Source: Enterococcus rivorum (GTDB taxonomy: Bacteria > Bacillota > Bacilli > Lactobacillales > Enterococcaceae). From it: 64,000 nt of DNA. Position numbers and translations under genes: made by a program. The stretch spans positions 62,001 to 126,000 of the forward strand of contig NZ_MIEK01000067.1 in NCBI RefSeq assembly GCF_001742285.1, read 5' to 3'. The notes under the pieces were generated by a model. The model worked only from the letters and a program-made list of their open reading frames with translations, was not told the origin of the DNA and did not search any database. Shown here piece by piece: positions 45,934 to 54,935 of this stretch (positions are counted from its first letter, which is position 1; each line of letters starts with the position of its first letter).

Positions 45934-48546
45934 ATGAAGTACGTATTTGATTTTTCAGAAGGAAATAAAGAGCAAATTGCATTATTAGGAGGCAAAGGAG
46001 CTAATTTAGCTGAAATGACTAAGTTGAATTTACCAGTTCCTACTGGCTTTACGATTACTACGGAAGCATGTTTAACTTATCTGGAAGGTCAGGAACAACT
46101 ATCGTCAGAGATTAAAATTGAGATTCAACAACATATAGAGGCAATGGAACAACGAGCAGGCAAGAAATTTGGAGATCAGCTAGACCCATTATTGGTTTCT
46201 GTTCGAAGTGGCTCTAAATTTTCCATGCCTGGAATGATGGACACTATTTTGAACCTAGGTTTAAATGATGCAACTGTCGTTGGATTAGCAGAAAAGACAA
46301 AAAATGGTCGCTTCGCTTACGATTGTTACCGCAGGTTACTCCAAATGTTTGGTGATGTTGTTTGTGGGATTGATAAAAATCGCTTTGAACAACAATTAGA
46401 ATTTTACAAATCAAAGAAAAATTATCAATTAGATACAGAAATGTTAGAAGAAGATTGGCAAGAATTAGTTAGTATTTATAAAGATATATTTATTGAAGTA
46501 ATGCAAAAGCCATTTCCTCAAGATCCATTAGATCAGTTATATTTATCTGTAGAAGCTGTCTTTCGTTCTTGGAATAATCGACGCGCGATAACATATCGCA
46601 AATTGCACGATATTCCTCATTCCTTAGGAACCGCAGTCAACATTCAAGAAATGGTTTTCGGAAACTTTGGAACAGAGAGTGGTACAGGTGTCGCTTTCAC
46701 TCGAAACCCCGCGACAGGGGAAAAAGGAATCTTTGGAGAATTTCTAATTAATGCACAAGGAGAAGATGTCGTTGCTGGAATTAGAACCCCTGAACCGATT
46801 TCAGAACTGGCTAAATCGATGCCGGAAGTATATGAGGAATTTTTAAAATATAGTGATATTTTAGAAAAACACTACAAAGATATGCAAGATATTGAGTTTA
46901 CCATTGAAAATAAAAAGCTTTATATTTTGCAAACAAGAAATGGTAAGAGAACAGCCAAATCAACCTTTAAAATTTGTATCCAATTAGTAGAAGAGGGGGT
47001 CATCACTGAAAAAGAAGCCATTCACCGGATTACTCCCACCATGATTACTCAATTGCTACATCCAGTTTTTGAACCAGAAGCGTTAGAAAAAGCTACTATC
47101 TTTGGAAAAGGATTACCAGCAAGTCCAGGTGCTGCCAGTGGGCACATCTATTTTACAGCTGAAACAGCTAAACAAGCAAGTGACGCTGGGGAGAAGGTTA
47201 TTCTAATTAGGCAAGAAACGTCTCCAGAGGACATTGAAGGAATGGTTGTTAGTGAAGCAATCATTACCTCACGAGGTGGAATGACTTCTCACGCCGCAGT
47301 TGTGGCCAGAGGAATGGGTGTCTGTTGTGTCGCAGGGTGCGAAGAAGTGCAGGTAGATGAATTTTTAGAACAGGCTGTTTGCAATGGAGTCACCTTGAAA
47401 AAAGGAGATGAAGTGTCTGTTGATGGCACAGCCGGAAAAATTTATCTTGGTCGTATCCCTTATGTACAAGGGGATGAATGGGCACTTTTAGAAAAAATAA
47501 TTGGTTGGGCAAAAAAAGAAATGCCTTTGGGAATTAGAGCAAATGCTGAAACACCTGAAGACATCGAAACGGCCCTAAAACTAGGAGCGGATGGCATTGG
47601 ATTAGCCAGAACTGAGCACATGTTTTTCGGTGAAAAAAGAATTTTTGAAATGAGAAAAATGATTTTATCAGAAAATAAAAAGTCATTAATTGAACCGTTG
47701 AATCGTTTGAAAGAATACCAAAAGGATGATTTCAAAAAAATGTTTACGATTCTTGAAGGGAAACCCTGTACGATTCGCCTTTTAGATCCTCCTTTACATG
47801 AATTTTTACCACAATCTGAGGAGGATATCAGTGTTTTAGCTACTGCAACCAATAGAACTGTCACTCAAATCAAACATAGAATTGAAGAATTGCATGAATT
47901 AAATCCAATGTTAGGTCATAGAGGATGTCGTTTGGCGATAACAACTCCTGAAATTTATGAAATGCAAGTGGCTGCAATTATAGAAACTGCAATTGAGCTT
48001 ATGCAACAGAACACACAGGAAAAAATAGTCCCAGAAATTATGATTCCATTAATTGGTTCACATCAAGAAATGTCTTGGTTACGAGCACGTTTAGAAAAAG
48101 TGATTCAAGAAATTTTTGTCTCCAAAGAAACAATTATCACTTATAAGTTAGGCACGATGTTAGAAATTCCAAGAGCATGTCTAACGGCAGAAAAGATTAC
48201 TGAATATGCCGATTTCTTCAGTTTCGGAACAAATGATTTAACCCAATTAACTTATGGTTTTTCACGTGATGACTCTGGCAAGTTCATTTCTGAATATCTT
48301 GATCGTAAAATTTTGCCGGATGATCCTTTCCAACACATTGACGAAGAAGGGGTTGGTGAATTAATGAAAATAGCAGTAGAAAAGATTAGAGGTAAAGATA
48401 GAACCTTAAAAATTGGCGTCTGTGGGGAAGTAGGTGGAGATCCTCAATCCATTCATTTCTTGAATAAAATAGGTGTGGATTACGTTTCATGTTCTCCATA
48501 TAGAATTCCTTCAGCAATATTAACAATCGCTCAAGAGAAAAAATAA
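45934..48546 (+). CDS. ppdK: Pyruvate, phosphate dikinase
   Basis: An 870-residue PPDK. It has an N-terminal ATP-grasp domain (LLGGKGANLAEMTKLNLPVP, VRSGSKFSMPGMMDTILNLG), the central phospho-histidine domain with GGMTSHAAVVARGMG and a C-terminal PEP/pyruvate barrel (CGEVGGDP). It interconverts pyruvate and PEP with ATP, AMP and PPi. It is divergent from ccpN and the PDRP gene. Confidence 0.97.
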   Translation: MKYVFDFSEGNKEQIALLGGKGANLAEMTKLNLPVPTGFTITTEACLTYLEGQEQLSSEIKIEIQQHIEAMEQRAGKKFGDQLDPLLVSVRSGSKFSMPGMMDTILNLGLNDATVVGLAEKTKNGRFAYDCYRRLLQMFGDVVCGIDKNRFEQQLEFYKSKKNYQLDTEMLEEDWQELVSIYKDIFIEVMQKPFPQDPLDQLYLSVEAVFRSWNNRRAITYRKLHDIPHSLGTAVNIQEMVFGNFGTESGTGVAFTRNPATGEKGIFGEFLINAQGEDVVAGIRTPEPISELAKSMPEVYEEFLKYSDILEKHYKDMQDIEFTIENKKLYILQTRNGKRTAKSTFKICIQLVEEGVITEKEAIHRITPTMITQLLHPVFEPEALEKATIFGKGLPASPGAASGHIYFTAETAKQASDAGEKVILIRQETSPEDIEGMVVSEAIITSRGGMTSHAAVVARGMGVCCVAGCEEVQVDEFLEQAVCNGVTLKKGDEVSVDGTAGKIYLGRIPYVQGDEWALLEKIIGWAKKEMPLGIRANAETPEDIETALKLGADGIGLARTEHMFFGEKRIFEMRKMILSENKKSLIEPLNRLKEYQKDDFKKMFTILEGKPCTIRLLDPPLHEFLPQSEEDISVLATATNRTVTQIKHRIEELHELNPMLGHRGCRLAITTPEIYEMQVAAIIETAIELMQQNTQEKIVPEIMIPLIGSHQEMSWLRARLEKVIQEIFVSKETIITYKLGTMLEIPRACLTAEKITEYADFFSFGTNDLTQLTYGFSRDDSGKFISEYLDRKILPDDPFQHIDEEGVGELMKIAVEKIRGKDRTLKIGVCGEVGGDPQSIHFLNKIGVDYVSCSPYRIPSAILTIAQEKK

Positions 48547-48550
48547 CAGG

Positions 48551-48604
48551 AAAGCAGAGAGTTCAAAGAGAAAGTATATTCTTTTTGGACTCTCTGCTTT
48601 TTTT
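48551..48604 (+). terminator. ppdK terminator
   Basis: AAAGCAGAGAGT pairs with ACTCTCTGCTTT with extra inner pairs, followed by TTTTT. Confidence 0.8.
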
Positions 48605-48645
48605 GTATTACAATTAAGAAAAGTTCAAAAAGGATGCGGAACGAT

Positions 48646-49719
48646 ATGAATAAAAAAAGACTCTTATTGCTATCTATTTCTGGACTTGTAATCATAATTT
48701 TTTTCATATTTTATTTTACTAAAGAACAGCTTGGAAGTGCTGAAAAACAAGCATCAGAGTCAAAAAAAACAGTAATTAGTTGGGTTGATAAAAAAATAGC
48801 GGATGAACATTTTAAAGGCAGTCTTCTTTTAGTAAAAAATCAAGAGATTTTCTACAAGCAATCTTATGGATATTCCAACAACGCTGAGAAAATAGAAAAT
48901 AACCTATCAACAAGCTATCCAATTGCGTCGTTACAAAAGTTTATTACAGGAATTGTCATACTACAGTTGATTCAAGAAAAGAAGCTTAATGAGAATACAT
49001 CATTAAAAGAATTTTACCCAGCAATAAAAGACAGTGAAGCAATTACGATTAGACAGTTACTTAATCATACGTCAGGAATCGTCATGGACGAAATGGAACC
49101 ACCAGTTCTTTTGATAACTCAAGAAGAACAAATGGATTATACTCTTGACCATCTAGAAGTTTCTTACAAAAAAGACTTTTATTATTCTAACGCTAATTAC
49201 ACATTACTGTCTGGGATTATTTCAAAAGTACTAAAAAGCGATTACGAAACAGTAGTCCAGAAAAGGATTATAGAGAAACTCGACTTAAAAAACACCTTTT
49301 TCTGGGATACACTACCAAAAAATCAAGAATCTCCAACGCCTTATCAATACCAGCGAAAAGATTACCAAACAGATGATTTTCTTAACTCAGACAAACTATT
49401 TTCTAGTCTTTTAGGTGCAGGCAATATGTTTATGTCTGTAGAAGATATGTGGCAAGTGCAGAAAGGTTTAACGGACGGGCGTCTGTTTTCTGCAACTGAA
49501 TACAACGATTTGGCAAATAGTGAATTAGGTGAGTATCAAGCGGGCTTCTTCTATTTTGATGGTCTAAAATACTCTGAGGGAAATTTAGGTGGATATGATA
49601 CAGTCATTTATGGCAAAAAAAACGAGCAAGACTTAGTTATTTTATTTGCGAATCAACCAGCAGAAAATGGAATGGGAAATCTTGCGGAACAACTTTATAA
49701 TCGGATTTCTAGTTATTGA
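48646..49719 (+). CDS. Serine hydrolase (class C beta-lactamase/DD-peptidase fold), secreted or anchored
   Basis: A 357-residue protein. An N-terminal hydrophobic segment (LLLLSISGLVIIIFFIFYF) precedes a beta-lactamase-type domain with SLQK (SYPIASLQKFITG) as SxxK, LLNHTSGI and YSN (YYSNANYTLLSGI) as YxN. Such proteins are DD-peptidases or esterases of the envelope; substrate unknown. ATG 48646 is chosen over 48634 because AAAAGGATG lies nine bases upstream. Confidence 0.82.
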   Translation: MNKKRLLLLSISGLVIIIFFIFYFTKEQLGSAEKQASESKKTVISWVDKKIADEHFKGSLLLVKNQEIFYKQSYGYSNNAEKIENNLSTSYPIASLQKFITGIVILQLIQEKKLNENTSLKEFYPAIKDSEAITIRQLLNHTSGIVMDEMEPPVLLITQEEQMDYTLDHLEVSYKKDFYYSNANYTLLSGIISKVLKSDYETVVQKRIIEKLDLKNTFFWDTLPKNQESPTPYQYQRKDYQTDDFLNSDKLFSSLLGAGNMFMSVEDMWQVQKGLTDGRLFSATEYNDLANSELGEYQAGFFYFDGLKYSEGNLGGYDTVIYGKKNEQDLVILFANQPAENGMGNLAEQLYNRISSY

Positions 49720-49819
49720 CATGTTTTTTTAATAAAGTAAGATTATTATGAAAAAAGAATAGGAATATCCTCATTTTTGTGCTATTATTTCTAATAACTA
49801 TGGTAAAGAAGGTGAAGAA

Positions 49820-51127
49820 ATGCCCTTATTATTTGGAACAGCAAAATTTAATGAAAACGAGCATTTGACAATAGGCGGATGCGATACGACAGAATTAGTA
49901 AAAAAATATGGCACCCCTTTATTCGTATATGATGTTGCTCATATTCGCGCACGTGCTAGAGGATTTAAAGAAACCTTCAATTCTCTAAACGTTAAAAATA
50001 AAGTAGTCTACGCAAGCAAAGCATTCAGTTGTTTAGCAATCTATAAACTTTTAGAAGAAGAAGGCTTAGGTTGTGATGTTGTTTCAGGCGGAGAACTTTA
50101 CACGGCAATAAAAGGTGGGATGTCACCTAAATATATTGAATTTCATGGAAATAACAAAACAAAAGATGAACTAGCCTATGCAGTAGACGCTGGTGTTGGA
50201 ACGATTGTCATTGATAATTTTTACGAGATTGAATTATTAAAAGAAATACTAACTGAAAAAAATACAAAACAAGCAGTGATGTTTCGGATTACACCAGGAG
50301 TCAATGCCGAGACGCACGATTATATTCTGACAGGTCAAGTAGATTCCAAATTTGGTTTTGATGTTAATAGTGGACAAGCAACGAAAGCGTTAGAAATCCT
50401 TTTAGCCGATGAACACTTTGTATTAAGAGGGGCACATTGCCATATCGGCTCACAAATTTTTTCATCAGAAGGATTTCTGGCAGCTGTAGAAAAAATGATG
50501 ACAATTCTAAAAAATTGGCAAAAAGAATTTAATTATACAGTAGAGGTTTTAAATATGGGCGGAGGTTTTGGCGTAAAGTATACCCAAGAAGATGATCCAC
50601 TTAAACCTGAATTGTTTGTTAAATCTATTGTTAATGGTGTGAAAGGACAATGTGAACTATTAGATTATCCGTTTCCAGAAATTTGGATTGAACCTGGCAG
50701 AAGTATCATTGCTGAAGCTGGAACTACGCTGTACACAGTAGGTGCTCAAAAAAGAATTCCAGAAGTTCGTCATTACGTTTCAGTAGACGGGGGAATGGGA
50801 GATAACATTCGACCGGCTTTATACGATGCAAAATATGATGGTTTTTTAGCAAATAGAGTGAGTAAGGAATTACCTGAAAAAGTGACCATTGTTGGAAAAT
50901 ATTGTGAATCAGGCGACATTTTAATCCACGATATTGAGTTACCACCTTTAAAAGGCAATGATTTATTCGCAGTAACAAGCACAGGTGCTTATGGTTACTC
51001 AATGGCGAATAACTACAATCGTAATCCACGACCAGCTGTGGTTTTTGTTGAAAACGGTGTTGATAGATTAGTAGTGCGCAGAGAAACCTATGAAGATTTG
51101 ATTGCTTTGGATTGTTACTATCATTAA
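49820..51127 (+). CDS. lysA: Diaminopimelate decarboxylase
   Basis: A 435-residue fold-type III PLP enzyme: PLP lysine in VVYASKAFSC, the glycine loop GGGFGVKY, HIGSQ, EPGRSIIAEAG and the cysteine/acidic pair in CESGDIL. It makes L-lysine from meso-DAP, the last step after DapDH (encoded at 16.8 kb). Start has AAGGTGAAG. Confidence 0.95.
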   Translation: MPLLFGTAKFNENEHLTIGGCDTTELVKKYGTPLFVYDVAHIRARARGFKETFNSLNVKNKVVYASKAFSCLAIYKLLEEEGLGCDVVSGGELYTAIKGGMSPKYIEFHGNNKTKDELAYAVDAGVGTIVIDNFYEIELLKEILTEKNTKQAVMFRITPGVNAETHDYILTGQVDSKFGFDVNSGQATKALEILLADEHFVLRGAHCHIGSQIFSSEGFLAAVEKMMTILKNWQKEFNYTVEVLNMGGGFGVKYTQEDDPLKPELFVKSIVNGVKGQCELLDYPFPEIWIEPGRSIIAEAGTTLYTVGAQKRIPEVRHYVSVDGGMGDNIRPALYDAKYDGFLANRVSKELPEKVTIVGKYCESGDILIHDIELPPLKGNDLFAVTSTGAYGYSMANNYNRNPRPAVVFVENGVDRLVVRRETYEDLIALDCYYH

Positions 51128-51136
51128 TAAAATGAA

Positions 51137-51176
51137 AATGCAACTCATCACTAACTAGTGATGAGTTGCATTTTTT
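51137..51176 (+). terminator. lysA terminator
   Basis: AATGCAACTCATCACTA pairs with the arm ending TGATGAGTTGCATT around ACT, followed by TTTT. The following 350 bases up to 51523 are AT-rich and hold only the promoter region of the next gene. Confidence 0.85.
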
Positions 51177-51523
51177 AATTATTATACATTTGAAAAATCA
51201 ATTAATTTCAAATATCGTATAGAGGTTTTTAAATTTATATGATAAAATATTATTATTACATACCATTGTTTTTATAATAATAAAGTGAATCCTTAAAAAA
51301 CGGAAAATGTTATTAATCTTCTTTTTAAAACTGATTTTTATAATCAAAATGAGATTGTTGTGAAATTGAGTATTCACATGATTATATTTTCTCTTCTAAA
51401 AGAATAACTTTATTTTTTTTATAGTAAGAAAATGTTTAATATTCATGAATGATAAGGTATTGCTAGCAAAATTAGAATAAAAATGGTGGAAAATTTACTT
51501 AATAATATTTTAGGAGGAATAAA

Positions 51524-52837
51524 ATGAAAAAAGGAATTTATTTGTTCAGTAGCGCTCTGTTGTTAATGTCTGCTTTTCCGTTAACAGCATTTGGGGAAGA
51601 GGAAATAACAGAAGATTCATCAGTTGTGGCAAATGAAAATAATATGGAAGTAGAAATTATTCAACATGATGAAGTAGAAGGTATACAAGAAAATCAGCCA
51701 AAACAAACAGAAGAATTACCAGAAATGAAAACGGAATCAAGTTCTGAGGACCTGATTGTCATAGATAATTTGGATGAGAATAATCAAGAGATAACAGAAG
51801 GACAAAAAACAGAGACGATAGAAGTACAAACAGAAAAGAGGAATCCGCGAGCGATTTCGCCTGAATCAGGCATTGAAATTCCTGATTATGATGGAAAATT
51901 AGTAGATAAAGAGAACACCATTACGGATGTCGAAAAAGGTAAAGTAACAGCTGAATATGCGTTTATGCCTCAAATTAATAGTGATACAGAAGTGATTGTC
52001 TCCGGAAATTATACCAAAGAGAATGACACTTTCAATTTCATGTTAAATGATAATCAGCAAGGCAAAATTAGTATAATTTATAAAAATGTTGGAACGTACA
52101 ATGGGAAAGTTATTGATTTAAAAGTTTCTTTTGATGCGTGGACACTCATGAAAGCTTTTGAAAAGAATGGTACTTACTCTGCTTATTTAAATTTAAGTTC
52201 AAGTAGTACAGCCATTTATATGAAAGGTCTAAGAGCTTTAACTGCAAATTATTACTTTTTAGATAATTTAACAGGACTAAATGCAACTATTTCTGGTTTT
52301 TTTAATTTTACAGATATCGATAACAACCAATACCTTGATATTTACGATAATGCTAACATCAAAAATTTTTATGCGGCTAAAGACAACGTATTGTACTACA
52401 AAGTTAATGAGAACTTTATTAGTATTGGTGACTATTTTGGGAAAAATGCATTAGACTCAGAGAAGGACAAAAAATATTGGTTAACGTACACTTATGATAA
52501 AACATCGCATTTTACAATTACATTTAATGAACTAAGGGAAAAAATCTCAGGATATTCTGCATTATTTGATTATAGCTATGCAGCACCTGTAGTGATTGAA
52601 ACTCAGCAAAAGAAAGTAGCGAAAGAGTCTTTACCTATAACACAAAATATGACATATAATCCACAAAAATCTCAGACATTTTTGGAACCAGTTTCTGTTC
52701 AAAGAGAAGAGCAGTCACTTTTACCAGCAACAGGTGAGAAAGAACAATCGATGTTCCTGGTTGCAGGAAGTCTTTTATTATCTTTTATGTTTTTTCTATT
52801 AAAAAAAGAACATAAAAACGGATTAAATGGTAAGTAG
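51524..52837 (+). CDS. LPxTG cell-wall anchored surface protein
   Basis: A 437-residue protein with an N-terminal signal peptide (MKKGIYLFSSALLLMSAFPL, cleavage near AFGEEE). An acidic, Glu/Thr/Gln-rich linker (about 25-110) and a beta-rich domain (about 110-350; repeated NNxYLDIYD and TFNELREKI segments) follow. It ends with the sorting signal LLPATGEK, a hydrophobic helix and basic tail. Sortase would anchor it to peptidoglycan. The domain resembles no family I can name; adhesion or host binding is possible. Not in an operon. Confidence 0.85.
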   Translation: MKKGIYLFSSALLLMSAFPLTAFGEEEITEDSSVVANENNMEVEIIQHDEVEGIQENQPKQTEELPEMKTESSSEDLIVIDNLDENNQEITEGQKTETIEVQTEKRNPRAISPESGIEIPDYDGKLVDKENTITDVEKGKVTAEYAFMPQINSDTEVIVSGNYTKENDTFNFMLNDNQQGKISIIYKNVGTYNGKVIDLKVSFDAWTLMKAFEKNGTYSAYLNLSSSSTAIYMKGLRALTANYYFLDNLTGLNATISGFFNFTDIDNNQYLDIYDNANIKNFYAAKDNVLYYKVNENFISIGDYFGKNALDSEKDKKYWLTYTYDKTSHFTITFNELREKISGYSALFDYSYAAPVVIETQQKKVAKESLPITQNMTYNPQKSQTFLEPVSVQREEQSLLPATGEKEQSMFLVAGSLLLSFMFFLLKKEHKNGLNGK

Positions 52838-52862
52838 TTAAAACTCAAATGTAAATAGTAAA

Positions 52863-52898
52863 CCCCTATGCATTAATCTTAGGACTAAGGCATAGGGG
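52863..52898. terminator. Bidirectional terminator
   Basis: CCCCTATGC pairs with GCATAGGGG, with an inner CTTAG/CTAAG stem, between convergent genes. Confidence 0.65.
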
Positions 52899-52929
52899 CT
52901 ATAAAAAATTATTTTTTGTCCTTTATTTC

Positions 52930-53271
52930 TTAGCGAATCCCTAGTGCAATTCGAGCATAGCGAGACATTTTGTCTGTTGTCCAAGCAGGATACCAAACTA
53001 ATTTCACTTCGACATTACTTACTTCTGGAATTTCCTTCACTGCTTCATGAATTTGTTCTGTTAAGACATCAGCTAAAGGACAGCCCATCGTGGTTAAAGT
53101 CATCTTAATTACTGTGTCGCCTGTTTTGTCAAATTCAACTTCATAAATAAGACCTAAGTTAACAATATCAATGCCTAATTCAGGATCAATAACTGTTTCT
53201 AACGCAGTCAAAATTTGTTCTTTAATTGATTCTATTTCTTCAGGTGACCATTCCGGTTTTGTTTCAGTCAT
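52930..53271 (-). CDS. MIP18/DUF59 iron-sulfur assembly protein (SufT-like)
   Basis: A 113-residue protein with the DUF59 pattern TVIDPELGIDIVNLGLIYEV, KMTLTTMGCPLADVL (conserved Cys) and VKLVWYPAWTTDKMS. Family members take part in iron-sulfur cluster maturation. Monocistronic. Confidence 0.88.
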   Translation of the reverse strand: MTETKPEWSPEEIESIKEQILTALETVIDPELGIDIVNLGLIYEVEFDKTGDTVIKMTLTTMGCPLADVLTEQIHEAVKEIPEVSNVEVKLVWYPAWTTDKMSRYARIALGIR

Positions 53272-53430
53272 AGGTATCTACTCCTCTACAATTTACTCTA
53301 ACTAATGATACCTTTTTTTATAAAGTTTGTAAATGAGAATCTTTTTCAATGAGACTGGAAAACGTCTGTTTTAGAGATGCGTCTATGCCTTTTGAAATGG
53401 AGTAGAAAATATACAGGAGGGATCTATTGA

Positions 53431-53850
53431 ATGTTCGTTATTAAAGAAGCGAGAATTAATGAGATAGAGAAGCATCTCTCTGACTTGTTAGACCAAGATA
53501 CTAAAAACAAAGGAGTTGAGTTTGAAACACCAATAAAAAGTGAGTTTGCATTTGTTGCTTATTATCAAAATGAAATCATTGGTGGAATTACGGCAAAAAA
53601 CTTTTTAGGTGAAATGAAAATTGAGTTATTAGCCATTCGTTCAGATTATCAAAAGCAAGGTGTCGGGGGTGCTTTAATACAGAAAGTAAAAGAATCTGCT
53701 CGAAAGGAGAAATGTCACCATCTATTATTAAACACTTTTAGCTATCAAGCACCTAACTTCTATTTAAAAAATGGTTTTGAGCAACTAGCCAAGATAGATA
53801 ATTTTCCAAAGGAAGGTTTATCAAAATACACCTTGATCTATTTTTTGTAA
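53431..53850 (+). CDS. GNAT-family N-acetyltransferase
   Basis: A 139-residue protein. The acetyl-CoA loop is RSDYQKQGVGGALIQ, preceded by a strand (IELLAI) and followed by CHHLLLNTFSYQAPNFYLKN. The acceptor substrate cannot be inferred. GGAGGG precedes the ATG. Confidence 0.85.
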   Translation: MFVIKEARINEIEKHLSDLLDQDTKNKGVEFETPIKSEFAFVAYYQNEIIGGITAKNFLGEMKIELLAIRSDYQKQGVGGALIQKVKESARKEKCHHLLLNTFSYQAPNFYLKNGFEQLAKIDNFPKEGLSKYTLIYFL

Positions 53851-53954
53851 TAATAGAAAAAAGTTAGATATTATTTGACAAATCAATAATATATTTGTAA
53901 ACTAAACGTGTTAACAAATTTAAATACTATTTTCATGTGACTAGATAATACTAG

Positions 53955-54024
53955 GCATGGAAGAATTTCATGATTACTGATTGTTTTTCAGTAACTTTAT
54001 ATGGGATTGTTCCATGCTTTTTTA
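53955..54024 (+). promoter_or_regulatory. Ribonucleic antiterminator target and terminator upstream of the PRD gene
   Basis: GCATGGAA (53955-53962) and TTCCATGC (54010-54017) plus TTTTTTA form a terminator. Inside it TTACTGA and TCAGTAA form a small hairpin of the RAT type that overlaps the same strand. LicT/GlcT proteins bind such RNA to allow read-through into the antiterminator gene and ptsG. Confidence 0.7.
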
Positions 54025-54077
54025 TTGTTTTTTTACATGAGAATGGATTATCTACTTCTGCAGAAGAGGAATGATTT

Positions 54078-54911
54078 ATGAAAATCAAAAAGGTGTTAAA
54101 TCAAAATGCTGTGCTTGTCTTTGACGAAGGACAAGAAAAAGTGGCCGTTGGTAAGGGCGTTGGGTTCAATAAAAAGAAAAATGATTTATTGGCTCCACAA
54201 TTGGTTGAACGGATGTTTATAATGGAACCTGATGGGTTAAAAAAATTACAGGTTTTGTTATCACAAATTGATGAAAAATATTTTTTTGCCACGGAAGAAA
54301 TTATTGCACATGCTGAGACGGTCTTGGGTGAGAAGTTGAACGAACATATAAATATCGGATTGAGTGATCATATCGCTTTTGCGGCTGAAAACATTCAAAA
54401 TGATATTATTGTACGAAACAAATTACTGAATGAAATTGAAATTTTGTACGGAGAAGAATTTTCTATCGCTCAATGGGCAGTAGAATATTTGACGCAAACG
54501 CTAGGTATTCCCTTTAGCTATGACGAAGCTGGTTATATTGCTATTCATCTCCACAGTGCTCGAAGTGGGCGAACTGATAATAGCAAAAGTATCAGGGAAG
54601 TCACAATTGTTTCTGAAATTATTCATTTAATTGAGCAGGAGTTAAATATTAATATCCATGACGAAAAAATGAGTCTAAGTTACTCAAGATTAGCGAACCA
54701 TTTAAGGTTATTTATTCATCGTTTTCAACAAAATCAGTACGCAACCTTAGACGATGAAATTCACGAGATGGTTAAAAGGAAATATGCTGAAAGTTACGAA
54801 ATTTCAAAAAAAATCCAAGTCTTGTTAATGAGAACTTTTCACCACCAAGTGCCAAACGAGGAGTTAGGGTATTTAGCTATTCATATTGAAAGGCTAAGAA
54901 TGATTAAATAA
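54078..54911 (+). CDS. BglG/GlcT-family transcription antiterminator
   Basis: A 277-residue protein. The N-terminal RNA-binding domain (about 1-55: IKKVLNQNAVLVFDEGQEKV, GKGVGFNKKKND) is followed by two PTS regulation domains with conserved histidines (LSDHIAFAAENI, IAIHLHSAR; NHLRLFIHRF, LAIHIERLR). It precedes ptsG by 24 bp and follows its own RNA target, so it most likely controls glucose PTS expression. GlcT is the best guess; LicT-type sugars cannot be fully excluded. Confidence 0.85.
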   Translation: MKIKKVLNQNAVLVFDEGQEKVAVGKGVGFNKKKNDLLAPQLVERMFIMEPDGLKKLQVLLSQIDEKYFFATEEIIAHAETVLGEKLNEHINIGLSDHIAFAAENIQNDIIVRNKLLNEIEILYGEEFSIAQWAVEYLTQTLGIPFSYDEAGYIAIHLHSARSGRTDNSKSIREVTIVSEIIHLIEQELNINIHDEKMSLSYSRLANHLRLFIHRFQQNQYATLDDEIHEMVKRKYAESYEISKKIQVLLMRTFHHQVPNEELGYLAIHIERLRMIK

Positions 54912-54935
54912 TAGTTTAGAAGGAGTTTAAAAGAA

